A stretch of DNA of 64,000 bases from Podospora pseudoanserina (Eukaryota > Ascomycota > Sordariomycetes > Sordariales > Podosporaceae), in the NCBI RefSeq assembly GCF_035222485.1, contig NC_085920.1, positions 7,240,001 through 7,304,000 of the forward strand. Reading direction: 5' to 3'. Position numbers and translations under genes: made by a program. Shown here one piece after another: positions 12,175 to 22,440 of this stretch (the stretch's first letter is position 1; the number at the start of each line of letters is the position of its first letter). The notes under the pieces are model-generated. The model saw nothing but the letters and a program-made list of their open reading frames with translations, had not been told where the DNA came from and ran no database searches.

Positions 12175-12489
12175 GTGCCGGTGTTAGGTACATAATATCG
12201 ACTAATATTTTCCACCGCTAAGTTTATAGAGTACACAAGATCCTTATAAATCCACGATTCATAATTCCATCTTTTTTTAAATATGAGCTTTCTTTTATAT
12301 AAAATTTCATAATATTTTAAAAAACTAATACTTTTCTATATTAAAAATAAGGCACTTATAAAGATTTATTAAAATTAGTACCTGTGAGGCCTATTTTATA
12401 GTGAATTACTGCTGTAATACTCCGTAGCGGCAGCTCTAGCAAAAGCGTTATACTCGGCAAAAGTATCTTACAAATTACCTACCCGGCAC
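12175..12489. mobile_element. AT-rich relic with degenerate inverted ends (RIP-like, possibly a MITE)
   Basis: A strongly AT-rich block, unlike the GC-rich surroundings, with many TpA steps as left by repeat-induced point mutation. Its edges look inverted: gtgccggtgttaggta at the left and tacctacccggcac at the right. That suggests a degraded short DNA transposon of about 315 bp. No coding capacity is seen. A non-transposon AT-rich island is the alternative. Confidence 0.45.
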
Positions 12490-12511
12490 CTGCTCAGCAC
12501 TTACTACATGC

Positions 12512-12993
12512 TGTGACGAACTCCTACCCAGAACCTCTGAAAGGGATACTGATTAAAGGCACTTTTAAACAATCTTTGTTCGGTACAGTGTCACAGTTCT
12601 GGAAGACAGTGGGGCCACGGAAGCCAATCAGTGCTGGACCGAGCGATCGAGCGGGGCTCACAGTCCAGTTGGACGGAACAGACCAATAAGATGGAGACCG
12701 GGGACCGCGGCGGAGCTTACGGTCCACGGTCCAGTATCGGCCAATCAGGAGTGGACCGAGGACCGTCTATAAGTCAACGGTCCACGGTCCCAAGGTCTAT
12801 ATATACGGAGGAACTGGCCGGTGTAGATAGACAGTTCCGCAGTATGCAATACAAGTCAGAATCGTTGGTATTAGACTGTTGTGACTGAGACAAGCCATTT
12901 GTTGTACACTGTTTAGCTGTACCGAACCAGGATTGTTCAGAAGTGCCTTCAACCAGTATCCCTTTCAGAGGTTCTGGATAGGGGTTCGTCACA
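12512..12993. mobile_element. 482-bp repeat element with ~78-bp terminal inverted repeats (MITE-like or solo-LTR-like)
   Basis: Starts tgtgacgaac and ends gttcgtcaca. The outer 34 bp of each end match with very few differences, and the match continues inward to about 78 bp (through ggcactt, gaacaatc-like and gttcggtacag segments). The remaining differences are mainly transitions, as RIP would leave. The core has three CCAAT boxes (12624, 12683, 12741) at 58-59 bp spacing, repeated GGACCG/CGGTCC motifs and a TATA run at about 12798. TG..CA ends and promoter content resemble a solo LTR; inverted repeats this long are more typical of a non-autonomous DNA element. No coding sequence, and no exact target-site duplication found. 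It looks structurally whole as a terminal unit; age appears moderate. Confidence 0.65.
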
Positions 12994-14113
12994 GTTGCTC
13001 TTGCAGAAAGCAAATCAAACAACTACTATTGAATGGCGGGTTGAAGGAAAAAGTGCTCAACAGAGAGGAGGCTCGGAATACAATACTTTGTGCAGCAAAC
13101 TCTCTTATCTAGAGAAGAGGATTCCTGTGTCTTTTGAAGTAGAGCCGATCGCCTCGCGATATGGGAGTTCCATCGTTCATGTTGGAGATGGAGCTTCAAC
13201 CGTTGACAAGGTGGGGTGGCTATTTGATGGTGGGGTCCCAGGGAACATCGCAATTGCAACGGTCGCCAGCATGCGGAGGGAGAAGTAGGTCCAAGAGATC
13301 GGTCTGGCAGGTGAGGGTGTCCCATCTTGGCAGTGATGGAGTGGACGGGCGGGCATATTAAACCACCAGACTGTACCACGCTGTTCATCGTGTTCCCGAG
13401 ACCCCGCCACCCAATCGACATGCGGTTGCCGTGTTGCAGGCTGTTTTGATATCTCTCACAAATCTTACTGACGGTATACCAGGCCCGGACTGGATAATTC
13501 CAGTTGTGCCAGATTGGGAATCTCCATGAGCCCACCTTAGGCCGAATCTTCTGGCAGTCCCTTCCCTGGAGCAAAATCAGGCAAGCAGCTCCCGACATCC
13601 AACCTTCAGCGTAGATTCAAGATCTGAGTTTTGTTTATTTTCACAACTCAAGAACAGAGGCCAGGTTCTGGCTAAATCGACGCCCCGAATGCCTTCAGCG
13701 TGTCACCAACCACACAACGTTCGCTCAACGGATAGCTCCAGACCGCTGCCCGCTGCCAACATCAGCCAGCCAGCCAACAACTCCCACGAAATCCTGACGG
13801 AAGAGGCGTTATTAAGCTTTCAACATCAACGTCAACATTTCTCCACCTCGGCATTTGCCAACGATCTCGAATCTTCCTGTACCGACGACACCTGGCCCGC
13901 GAGCGTCTCACCTTCCAGGAACGATTACAAGCACAGTCACTGGAAGACAGTCCTCGATGGTCACAGATTACCAGCCCAAGACAGTATTCATATCCATATC
14001 TTGGCCTCATCGATATCATCATCGACACAGTACCGACCCTGGTTGTACATCACGGCTGTGCACAAGGCTCTGGTCGAGGCCTCAAGCCGAGGACGGGAAG
14101 CCTCCACTTCACA

Positions 14114-16889
14114 ATGGCAACATGGAGTGGCCAACGGACACGCCTTACAATGCTCTTGCATATCATCCTATTCACGTCTCTGTCGAAGGCTGCTAAGGTC
14201 ATGTTCACGACAGGGACAGATGTTGATGGTGTAACACGAGACCTCGCTGCAAATCGGTATCCAGCTCTCTATACTGGTGATTATGGCGACTGCATGGGCG
14301 GAAACAGTCTATTCAGCATCAGCAAATTTGATGCTGCGTATTATGCCGACAACATGACGATAGTGCTTCATATGGACGGCACTAGCAGTTTGAGGAACGA
14401 GTCCCTGATGATGCGCATTGCTGTTGACGCATATGGCGAGAACCGATTTGATAAGATCGTGAATCCTTGCAGCCTCAACATTGCTAGGTGAGTCCGAATT
14501 GGCTCCGGACTTGAAAGACGTATACTTACAAACATGCAGTCTATGTCCTATTCTTCCTGATGTGCCATTCCGAGCCTGGGTAGAAATTCGTGTTGGCCCA
14601 CAGCAGATAGGGGGCATACCTGACATTGCTTACGAGATACCCGATTTCGAAGGCACGACTCGAGTGCAAATCTTTGCCGGCTCTGGTCAACAAGAGGCTG
14701 GATGTTTCCAAGCTGCCATGCAGAACGGGAAGAGTCTTTCGCACGCGTATGTTATTGCGCCCTTCATGGGCCTTTTCACAATGGTCGCCATCATCGCCTC
14801 CTTTTCCACTGCGGCATACGGAATAAGCGTCCCTCACATGAGGATGCACCACGCTCATTCGCTCTCGGTATTCATCGTATTCGAAACCTTCCAGACGATA
14901 TTCTTCTCGGGGGCACTTTCTGTCAAGTGGCCATCGATCCTCGTTGCATGGTGGTCAAACTTTGCCTGGTCCGCTGGCTTCATCTACGCGCCCCCTTTTG
15001 TGCAGTCGATCAACTCTTTTGCAGGCGTCCAGGGGAAGCTAGGGCACGTCGATGATTCCGGTCCTATCATTATCAACAGAGGAGAGCATTTAGTTGACAA
15101 GATCTATGGGCGATCTCTGATGACTAGGGGCTCGTTCAACGCCACTGATCCTTGGCGGTATGAATGGGGTGGTGATCCAGTAGCCCCTGGGTTACCACTT
15201 CCAGGAACTTGGAGTGGCTTTCCTGCAACGCTGGCGGCCATTGGAATTCCAGCTGCGGATGCCTTTGTGTCCGGCTTGCTTTGGTTTCTGATAGCCGTCG
15301 CTCTGGTCATGTTTGCCGTCATTGGTGTCAAGATCTTGTTTGATGGTCTCGCGAAAGCGAGGCTGGTCAAAGAGGATAGGCTTGCCTACTTTCGCAGCTA
15401 CTGGGTCGGATTCCTCGGCCATGCTCTGTTACGAACACTGGTCATTGGGTTCTTCATGCTTGTGACCCTGGCTATTTTCCAGTTCAAAATTCGGGGCTCT
15501 GTTGGCGCGATAGCAGTTGCGGCTGTGGTGTTCTTCGTTGTTTTGATGGGGGTGACGTCGCTAGTGGCGTATGGGGTCTGGTGTCGAACTCGATACGGTA
15601 CTTTCACCATCACGAAGGACCGGGCTGTTTTCTACCGATCAACGTGGCGTGTTTCAATAATTTTGGAGACCAGGATAAAGGAGCACAACTTGGAGGTCAA
15701 GCCTTTCCTCAGCATCCCAGTCTACCGCCTTCGACACAATAACCACGACGACGACTACCCTACCGTCCATCTAGATCAGCTGTACGTTAAGAGATTTGCA
15801 TGGCTCACAGCGCGCTACAGACGCACACGGTGGTGGTTCTTTGCTTACTACATTATATATTCATTTGTTCGAGCAGCTTTCATAGGAGGAGCTGGGGACG
15901 TTCCTCTTGTGCAGGTTTACGGTGTACTGGCGCTTGACATAGTCAACCTTGCCATCAGCGCTATCTCAAAACCCTTCGAAGGAACTCGAAACACGGCTAT
16001 GGGTGTCTGGATACTCGGCCTTTGCAAGATATTGACCACCGGCATCTCGATTGCTTTTCTTCCTCAGCTCAAAGTCAACCGTATTATCACGACTGCGCTC
16101 GGGGTAATCATCATTGTGATCCAGGGCTTCACTACCGTTGCCTTGATCATCTTGATTATCTTGAGCGCCCTTTCTTCGAGGCTTTCGCTACTACGGAATC
16201 AAGAAGAGTTCACGCCACGATGGCTCGACAAGGTTCGCATCCGTTATTTTGAAAAGATGCAGACAAAGGCACAAGACAGATGGAAACCCCCCAGGGGACT
16301 GGTCTTGAAGGATGATGAGATAAAAGGACCAACAACACCGCCATCGCCACACTTTTCCGTCACTGGTGTTCGACGTGGCTCTAAGATCGAAGATGACTTT
16401 GACGGCAGCACTGTATACAATTCGCAACAGTCGCTCCGGGGAAAAGGACGCGACCAATCCTTGACCGAGCAGCCTCGTGGCCGTCACAGCCAGGCTGGTA
16501 GTGCCAGATCTCGGCTGAGTACGGGGAGTCTGCCTCGGACGGGTCGTGCGAGTCGCATGTCGTGGTCTTCAAGAGAGTGTGCGGATCCGGCTTTGCTAGA
16601 GCGGCCGGATAGTACTCTCGCCAAACGGTTGAGTGGAATCACTTTTACCGTTACACCAGACGATGGCAGTAGCATGATGACCAGGGACAATGCCAGGGTG
16701 TCGGCTGAATCGACCACCTCTCACGTCCGACCGCAAGCCAGCTACCGCAGCTTCAGGTCACAGTCCACGTCGAGGGCGTCGAGTATCCATGAGAAGGCCA
16801 GCACTCCGACACCGACCCGGGAGACGTTTGGATTGCCGGCGCTCACTCGTCCATCGACATTGCCAGAGGCTGCGGAACCAGACGAGTAG
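14114..16889 (+). CDS. FLC/TRP-like membrane channel with ML-like domain
   Basis: Fungal flavin carrier/TRP-like family (yeast Flc1-3, fission yeast Pkd2), implicated in calcium handling, FAD transport and wall integrity at the ER or plasma membrane. Exons 14114-14487 and 14540-16889, 907 aa; the intron is 52 bp (gtgagt..cag). Order: a signal peptide (residues about 1-27), a luminal ML-like domain with paired cysteines (GDCMGGN, NPCSLNIASLCPI, AGCF) to about 215, then a TRP-type block of roughly nine to ten hydrophobic segments (from VIAPFMGLFTMVAIIASF to about residue 700), then a long Ser/Arg-rich cytosolic tail likely to be phosphorylated. The start has a good context (cacaatggc) and gives the signal peptide directly. 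Family firm; substrate unknown. Confidence 0.9.
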
Positions 16890-17772
16890 TCTTGCAAGAC
16901 TTATACTTCTTCAAATTAGGATGATTGTAATAATGTCACGGCAACAGCGTCACGGACTTTTTCTTAGCTCTCGTTTATGAGTCAGTGTTGAATAGAATTC
17001 TGGGGGTCTTGATGATGATTTCTTGGGAGGAATCTTGCATAGGGGGTGTTTTGGCGTCTTTTTACATCTTTTTGCAAAATCCAACATTTCCCCCCACTTA
17101 CTCTCGATCCTCGTAAGAACAAACATCAACTCCCGAAAACAGCTGCCCCCCAAGAGGAATAACATGGTCCCCTGTTGTTTCCCGCGGGTTGGGTAAGCCT
17201 GCGTCATCCGTTTAGCGACCCCGCTTCAACTCCCGAGCCCCTCCACGGTCCCCTCTTGCAGTCCCCGAATGCCCCACATGAAGGGCCTCAGATCAGTTGG
17301 GTTTGTTTGCTCGGTCCCAATTGTCCGGGCTTTCGGGCCTTACATCATGGGGGTTGTCACTGCTTTGGCGGGTTGTACCATTGGATGATGGGGAGTCGGG
17401 ATTCTTTACCCAAACTCCTTGAAACTAGCTTGGTGATGGCTGGGTTGGTCTGGCTCTTTTCGGTTCTGGATCTCCGGGTAAGTAAAGAGCTTACAAGGTT
17501 ATGAGGTGATGGTTAGTCTGATTAGGAGATGATTGTATAAGAGCCGGTGGGTGGATATATATGGGCATAATTACACCACAGGGCGCAAGACAGGCGGAGG
17601 TGTGTTGCCGGGAGGTACCGTATAAGATATAGCCTGCCTTCCGACTAAACACTTTTCCATTCCTCTCTGTCTTTTACCCATTGATATCTCTTACCTCCCC
17701 TCTGTCGCGTCTCGACAAGCGAGAACACACACACCACCACCGGCACACCGCAAACAAGAGAACATACGCAGA
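16890..17772. other. Intergenic: FLC 3' region and dioxygenase promoter
   Basis: No gene seen. A TATA box (gatatatatggg) lies at 17556-17562, 211 bp before the dioxygenase start codon, followed by a pyrimidine-rich leader. Confidence 0.6.
17556..17562 (+). promoter_or_regulatory. TATA box of the dioxygenase gene
   Basis: tatatat in the context ggatatatatggg, 211 bp upstream of the start codon. A clear TATA box suits a regulated catabolic gene. Confidence 0.5.
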
Positions 17773-18927
17773 ATGGCGGAACCGCGCAGAGAAAACTCCG
17801 GCCCTGTCGGCCCGCCGCTTTTGGACTTGACGATTGACAACATCACGCCGAATACCATCAGGATTAACAGCCAGTCGGACGACCAGCGGTTGACGTATTT
17901 GCTGTCGAGACTGGTGACGCACCTGCATGACTTTGCGAGGGAGACGCGGCTGAGCACGGACGAGTGGATGGCCGGGCTGGAGTTTTTGATTGCTTGTGGG
18001 AAGATCTGCAGCGAGGTGCGGAATGTAGGTCGCATCTGTTTCCGACATCTGGTGGTTCAGGGAGGGCGGTAGGCAGCAAGGTATCAGGTGCTGATGTGGG
18101 GAGACACACAGGAATTCATCCTCCTCTCCGACACCCTCGGCCTCTCCCTCCTCCTCGACAACATCAACCACCCCAAACCCGCCGGCGCGACTGAGGGCTC
18201 CGTCCTCGGCCCCTTCCACACCCACGATGCGCCCCTCCTCGAGAACGGCGCCTCGATGACCTCCGACCCGGCGGGTGAGCCGATGCTTGCCGTTTGTACC
18301 GTCAGAGACACGGCTGGGAACCCCATTGAGGGCATCAAGATTGATATCTGGGAGACGGACAGCAGCGGGCATTATGACGTCCAACACAGCGACCGGAACG
18401 AGCCGAGCGAGAGGTGCGTCATGCTGAGTGATGAGGAGGGCCGGTTCTGGTTCAAGGGGTTGAAGCCGGTGAGCTACCCAATCCCGCATGATGGGCCGGT
18501 GGGGAAGCTGCTGGAGAGGCTGGGGAGACATCCGTGGAGGCCGGCGCATATTCACTTCATGTTTGAGAAGGAGGGTTGGGATAAGTTGATCACGTGAGTT
18601 CTCACCTTGGCCGTGCTTTCTGGGAGGAATTGGGATGCTGATGTTCAGATAAGGGCACTGTACCTTAAGGGTGACCCCTACGAGACCTCGGATGCCGTCT
18701 TTGGCGTCAAAAAGAGCCTCGTTATCGAGCTTGGCAAGGTAGACAAGGAGACAGCGGAGAAATATGGGGTCGAGGAAGGCACATGGCTGCTCAAACATGA
18801 CTTTGTGCTCACCACGCAAAAGGACACAGAAAAGCTGAGAGACGACCTGGCCAAGGAGGCGTTGGCAAAGTTGGGCTTGCATAATCTCAAGCTGGTGGAT
18901 CACCTGCCTGTGCCAGATCTAGATTAA
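17773..18927 (+). CDS. Intradiol ring-cleavage dioxygenase (catechol/hydroxyquinol 1,2-dioxygenase family)
   Basis: Cleaves catechol-type rings between the two hydroxyls with non-haem Fe(III), feeding aromatic breakdown toward oxoadipate. Exons 17773-18024, 18112-18593 and 18654-18927; 335 aa. An N-terminal helical dimerisation domain (residues about 20-110) precedes the catalytic barrel. All four Fe ligands are visible: Tyr172 (GHYDVQ), Tyr206 (VSYPIP), His230 and His232 (PAHIHF), with family-like spacing. There is no signal peptide, so it is cytosolic. The last intron (60 bp) must use the AAG at 18651-18653 to keep DKLIT-ALYLKGDP in frame; a CAG 5 bp earlier would give an immediate stop. 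Substrate (catechol or hydroxyquinol) is not determinable here. Its stop codon is 5 bp from that of the convergent TRM44 gene. Confidence 0.92.
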
Positions 18928-18932
18928 TGTTA

Positions 18933-20543
18933 TCAACCGGCTTTGTGCTGTTTTTGTTTCGGCTTTTTGCCCTTTGACTTTTTCCCAACCGACGGGCCAG
19001 TGTCGTTGGCTTCGTGCTCGTGGGTTGACGGTGGCTGCTTCATCAGTCGAACCACAGCATCGAAGTAACCAGCGGTGCCGCCGTATTTGTGCACCAAGGC
19101 TGGGATATCGACCGAAGAGATATCCCCAGTCCGCTTACGTCCAACGATCGCTGCGTTGCGTGTAGATGGGATCCGGAGCATTTCCTGCTCAACCTCCCAG
19201 CCGCATTCAGCTGCTATCTCTGACACCCATCCCACGAACGACGAGTAGGTCGAGTCGGCCTTGGTCTTGTCCTTTGGTGGCGATGCTCGGAACAGCTTTC
19301 CGCTGAGATCATGGCTGCAGCAAGGGATAGAAATGAACGGACAGTCGGAGACAGCCGCAAGGATAGGCGTCCAAGGCGTCAGCTCGTCGGCGTGGTTGGA
19401 GATGATAAATGTCCCTTTTGGAAAGACGCCATCATGGGCCTTTTGTTCGTCAAAGCCATCACCGGACCCGCCTCTGCTGACATATGTCGGCAGCAAAACC
19501 AGCTCACGAAGTGAATCTTGCTCCTCCCCCGACAAAGACCTGACTCTGGTGCTGTACGACGCCCACGACGCTCGTGACCTAGCATCGAAGCCCCAACCGG
19601 AAAACCCTTCTTGATTTAGAATGTGGACGAGCAGCCCATTCCCGCAGCCAACATCAACGAATCCAGGAAACGGTCCCTCGCCATACATGTCCCTCCACAG
19701 CTCGATCATGAAAGCTGCGATACAAATGTCCTCAAAGATGTGTTTTTCGGGATCCGTCTGCTCCGCCCAACCCTTGATGAGACTTCTCGCATGCTTTTGT
19801 TTCAACTTGGTGTACGTGTCTTGCACCCGCGCTTGAGGAAGCAACACATCGTGATGGACTCTCTTCTGATAGCCCTGAACCCGGCCCTTGCCGTGCTTGT
19901 GAATGACCATGAGCAGCTGGAAAGCGGTCCGTATGAGCTTGTCAACGGTTCGGTCCTGCTCGTCAAAGAAAAGGTAAGAGAGGGAGATGGACCCGCAGGA
20001 CTCTGCCGGCGTCCATTCGTGAACAAATGCTATGCCCTTGACTACTGGGTGGTAGAAGGGCATATCCGAGGGCGTGGATACATGCGGGAGGTAGATGACG
20101 AGAGTCCGCTCAACAGCCTCCCCACCAGGGTTGCTCTTGTAGATGAGGCAAGTCTGGTCAAGAGGCTTGTCTCTGAGGGTGTTTCTTGGTATGAGCTTGC
20201 GGATGACATGCCGCTGGAGCTCAAAGCCGACAAAGGAGGGAATGTCGGCCACGAAGGCCAGGCTATCAGCCTCGTCGACTGGGGTTGCCGGGTTGGCGGC
20301 ACCATCCTGTGCGTCGTGCAGGATATCCGCACGGAAGAGCCATGTCGAGTTGATGTTTGGATTTCGGATCAAGTTGTCCATGACACTGTCAAACACCGGA
20401 GGCCCAAACGCACACTCGTGGCGGTACAAGGGTCGCCATGTTGCCTTTGTTGGGGTGGTGTGTGTGTTGCCGCTGCTGTGACCGGCATCCTCGAAGATGA
20501 CGGGTGGTGCGTCAAGCGCCAACTCTTCCGGCCTGAATGCCAT
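18933..20543 (-). CDS. TRM44: tRNA(Ser) (uracil-O2)-methyltransferase
   Basis: SAM-dependent enzyme that 2'-O-methylates U44 of tRNA-Ser in the cytoplasm. Single exon, 536 aa, near the yeast length. The SAM-binding motif FVDVGCGNGLLVHIL (about residues 295-309) follows the family element KHIFEDICIAAFMIELW (268-283) and precedes GWGFDARSRASW. A second conserved part lies around ISNHADELTPWTPILAA and ISIPCCSHDLSG. The tail is lysine-rich (KKSKGKKPKQKQHKAG), perhaps for RNA contact. The start has an in-frame ATG and a plausible N-terminus, FRPEEL. A 66-codon upstream reading frame (20807-20607) may be a uORF. It converges with the dioxygenase and diverges from eIF1. Confidence 0.9.
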   Translation of the reverse strand: MAFRPEELALDAPPVIFEDAGHSSGNTHTTPTKATWRPLYRHECAFGPPVFDSVMDNLIRNPNINSTWLFRADILHDAQDGAANPATPVDEADSLAFVADIPSFVGFELQRHVIRKLIPRNTLRDKPLDQTCLIYKSNPGGEAVERTLVIYLPHVSTPSDMPFYHPVVKGIAFVHEWTPAESCGSISLSYLFFDEQDRTVDKLIRTAFQLLMVIHKHGKGRVQGYQKRVHHDVLLPQARVQDTYTKLKQKHARSLIKGWAEQTDPEKHIFEDICIAAFMIELWRDMYGEGPFPGFVDVGCGNGLLVHILNQEGFSGWGFDARSRASWASYSTRVRSLSGEEQDSLRELVLLPTYVSRGGSGDGFDEQKAHDGVFPKGTFIISNHADELTPWTPILAAVSDCPFISIPCCSHDLSGKLFRASPPKDKTKADSTYSSFVGWVSEIAAECGWEVEQEMLRIPSTRNAAIVGRKRTGDISSVDIPALVHKYGGTAGYFDAVVRLMKQPPSTHEHEANDTGPSVGKKSKGKKPKQKQHKAG

Positions 20544-21725
20544 TGCGAGCCACGGCTGCTTTCTGTGTCTCGCGCTCGGGTCGTCACCGGTCGTGTGTGA
20601 GGCGAATCACTGCCGTCGGTCGAGGGACAGGCTCACCTCACAGGGGTCGGCCGAGAAGGCGACGGAGAAGCACCGAGGGGCAAAAAAGGCTTGGCACAGG
20701 GCCCTGGTGGTGAGCTTGTCACAGGGAACCAGTCCCCGATGGTGGCGGATGGTTTTGACATCTTGTGCTTGCTGAGCCTCTCGAAGCCTGTCTCGGGTCT
20801 CCATCATGATGGCCTATGACTGGGCTTCACCATTGAATTATGTGATTTTACACCACTGGTGACACATCTATGGCAAACGTTACATGTCCAAATCCGGAGA
20901 AGACTGGCAAGCATCGGGTCCCATGTCAGTGATTCGCATCACCAAGTCCACCTGCCCCGCGGCCCAGCCGACGGAACGGCGGGCTTCCCGTCGATTAGTC
21001 CAGGGCAGCGATCGATGAGTTTGCAGCCGCGTTGCATTCATTCATTGACTTTGAGAAAACAGAAAACAGAAAACAATGGTTTGACGGCGCAAAAGTTTCA
21101 ATACAGGTTGACTGCGCAGACCCGGAGGCATCCTGTCGTCCCTGGTCTCGTTATCGGATAGAGAATTGCTCTGGCGAAAGAACGAACGAATGAACTCCCA
21201 AAACGCCAAAACGGTGAACAGTGTTGGGTGACCCAGAGCCTTGTGACGCAACATCCCACCCCTGCAATATGATATAGCAAAAGTACCCCGATGTAGACAA
21301 AGAGGCAACCTGCAGCAGGTTCCGCCAGCTTCGCTCTCCGAGGTACGCGTGCGGTACGTTTGGTGAATCATTGCCCCACCCTTCGTAGATGGCGGTGCCT
21401 TAGTGGCCAACCCAACCAGGGCCTTTTTGCTGCCTTGTTGCCTGAAAAGACCGTTCGCCCCACCTACCCATCCTCCCTCTTCCCCTCACCTCGCCATTTC
21501 CACTCTCTTCCCCTTCTATCTACCGGACCTAATCATCATCTTGCCATCCACCGCAGCATCACCGCCCGCATACTTTCTCGGCACCCCGAAAGCTATAACT
21601 AGCCCACCCAGCACTCCCGATTTTTGACTCTGCACATAGCGAGACACTCTACAGTCGTCGGTCGCTCTCTTCCCCGTCACCAAATAAAACCCTTCTCCCA
21701 AGGACACCCCGAAAACTTCGAGTTT
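20544..21725. other. Divergent promoter region between TRM44 and eIF1
   Basis: No gene seen. Pyrimidine-rich blocks at about 21470-21530 probably belong to the eIF1 promoter and leader. Confidence 0.6.
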
Positions 21726-22440
21726 ATGTCCACCGAAATCGAAAACCTCAAGACCTACGGTACGTTCATCATCGTTCTCGCACACCACCCATTACCCGCG
21801 TTTTCGCGACGCCAACATTCTTGATGGATGTTGACGGCGCGTCACCGTCATACGCAACCTCGTTCACAGCCTTGTGGAGTCACTGCCACCTGGTCCACGT
21901 CCAAAACATCGAAGCACATTGCACCGTTGATCAAAGAAACATTGCTGACCGCCACTTGTCCTACAGATCCCTTCGCCGAAGCCGACGAGGACTCGGGCAA
22001 GACCAAACAGACCCAGGAGTATATCCATATCCGCATTCAGCGTATGTCCTTGCACTTTATCGTCACGTGGTCCTGGCCTTGAGCTGCCAACCACGTGTGA
22101 GTTCACCGACAACAAGACAAGTGCTAACATTGTCACAGAGCGTAATGGACGTAAGACTCTGACCACCGTTCAGGGTATTCCGAGCAAGTTCGACCACAAG
22201 AAGATTCTTAAGGTTGTCAAGAAAGAGTTCGCTTGCAATGGCACCATCATCAGTGACACCGAGATGGGCGAGGTGATCCAGCTCCAGGGTGATCAGCGTA
22301 CCAAGATCAAGGAGTTCCTCACTGATAAGGAGAGTGGCCTTGGCCTCGATGACAAGACCATCAAGGTATGTAGCATCTACACCGTCACAACACACCGAGA
22401 CAGCCCGCTAACTGATACTCGGCAGGTGCACGGCTTCTAA
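21726..22440 (+). CDS. SUI1: Translation initiation factor eIF1
   Basis: Binds the 40S P-site region and enforces start-codon selection. Exons 21726-21759, 21967-22041, 22139-22365 and 22426-22440; 116 aa, normal for the family. Spliced protein starts MSTEIENLKTYDPFAEADED and contains QRNGRKTLTTVQGIP, the conserved beta-hairpin loop region, and ends KTIKVHGF. Introns are 207, 97 and 60 bp; the last exon codes only VHGF and the stop. The start codon is in a poor context (gagtttATGt, T at -3 and +4). Known eIF1 genes in many eukaryotes also have poor contexts and use them for autoregulation, so the same is inferred here. Identity is certain. Confidence 0.97.

Larger units (their letters stand above)
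7576..14113. other. 6.5-kb span without a recognisable gene
   Basis: Lies between the divergent bZIP and FLC genes. Open frames of up to about 190 codons occur but none has a recognisable domain or gene-like codon usage. Contents: (GA)n at 7674-7694, (CCTA)n at about 11598-11624, an 11-bp hairpin at 12061-12098, an AT-rich relic at 12175-12489 and a 482-bp inverted-repeat element at 12512-12993. The last 400 bp or so before 14114 is probably the FLC promoter and leader. Confidence 0.6.

Noticed and set aside
12512-12993. Calling the 482-bp element a definite solo LTR
   Set aside because: TG..CA ends and promoter content fit, but the ~78-bp inverted ends and absence of an exact target duplication do not; left open.
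13689-14234. 181-codon frame overlapping the FLC start
   Set aside because: Overlaps the signal-peptide exon of a firm gene in another frame; probably leader sequence.
20607-20807. 66-codon minus-strand frame upstream of TRM44
   Set aside because: Could be a uORF but nothing supports translation; mentioned only in the TRM44 entry.
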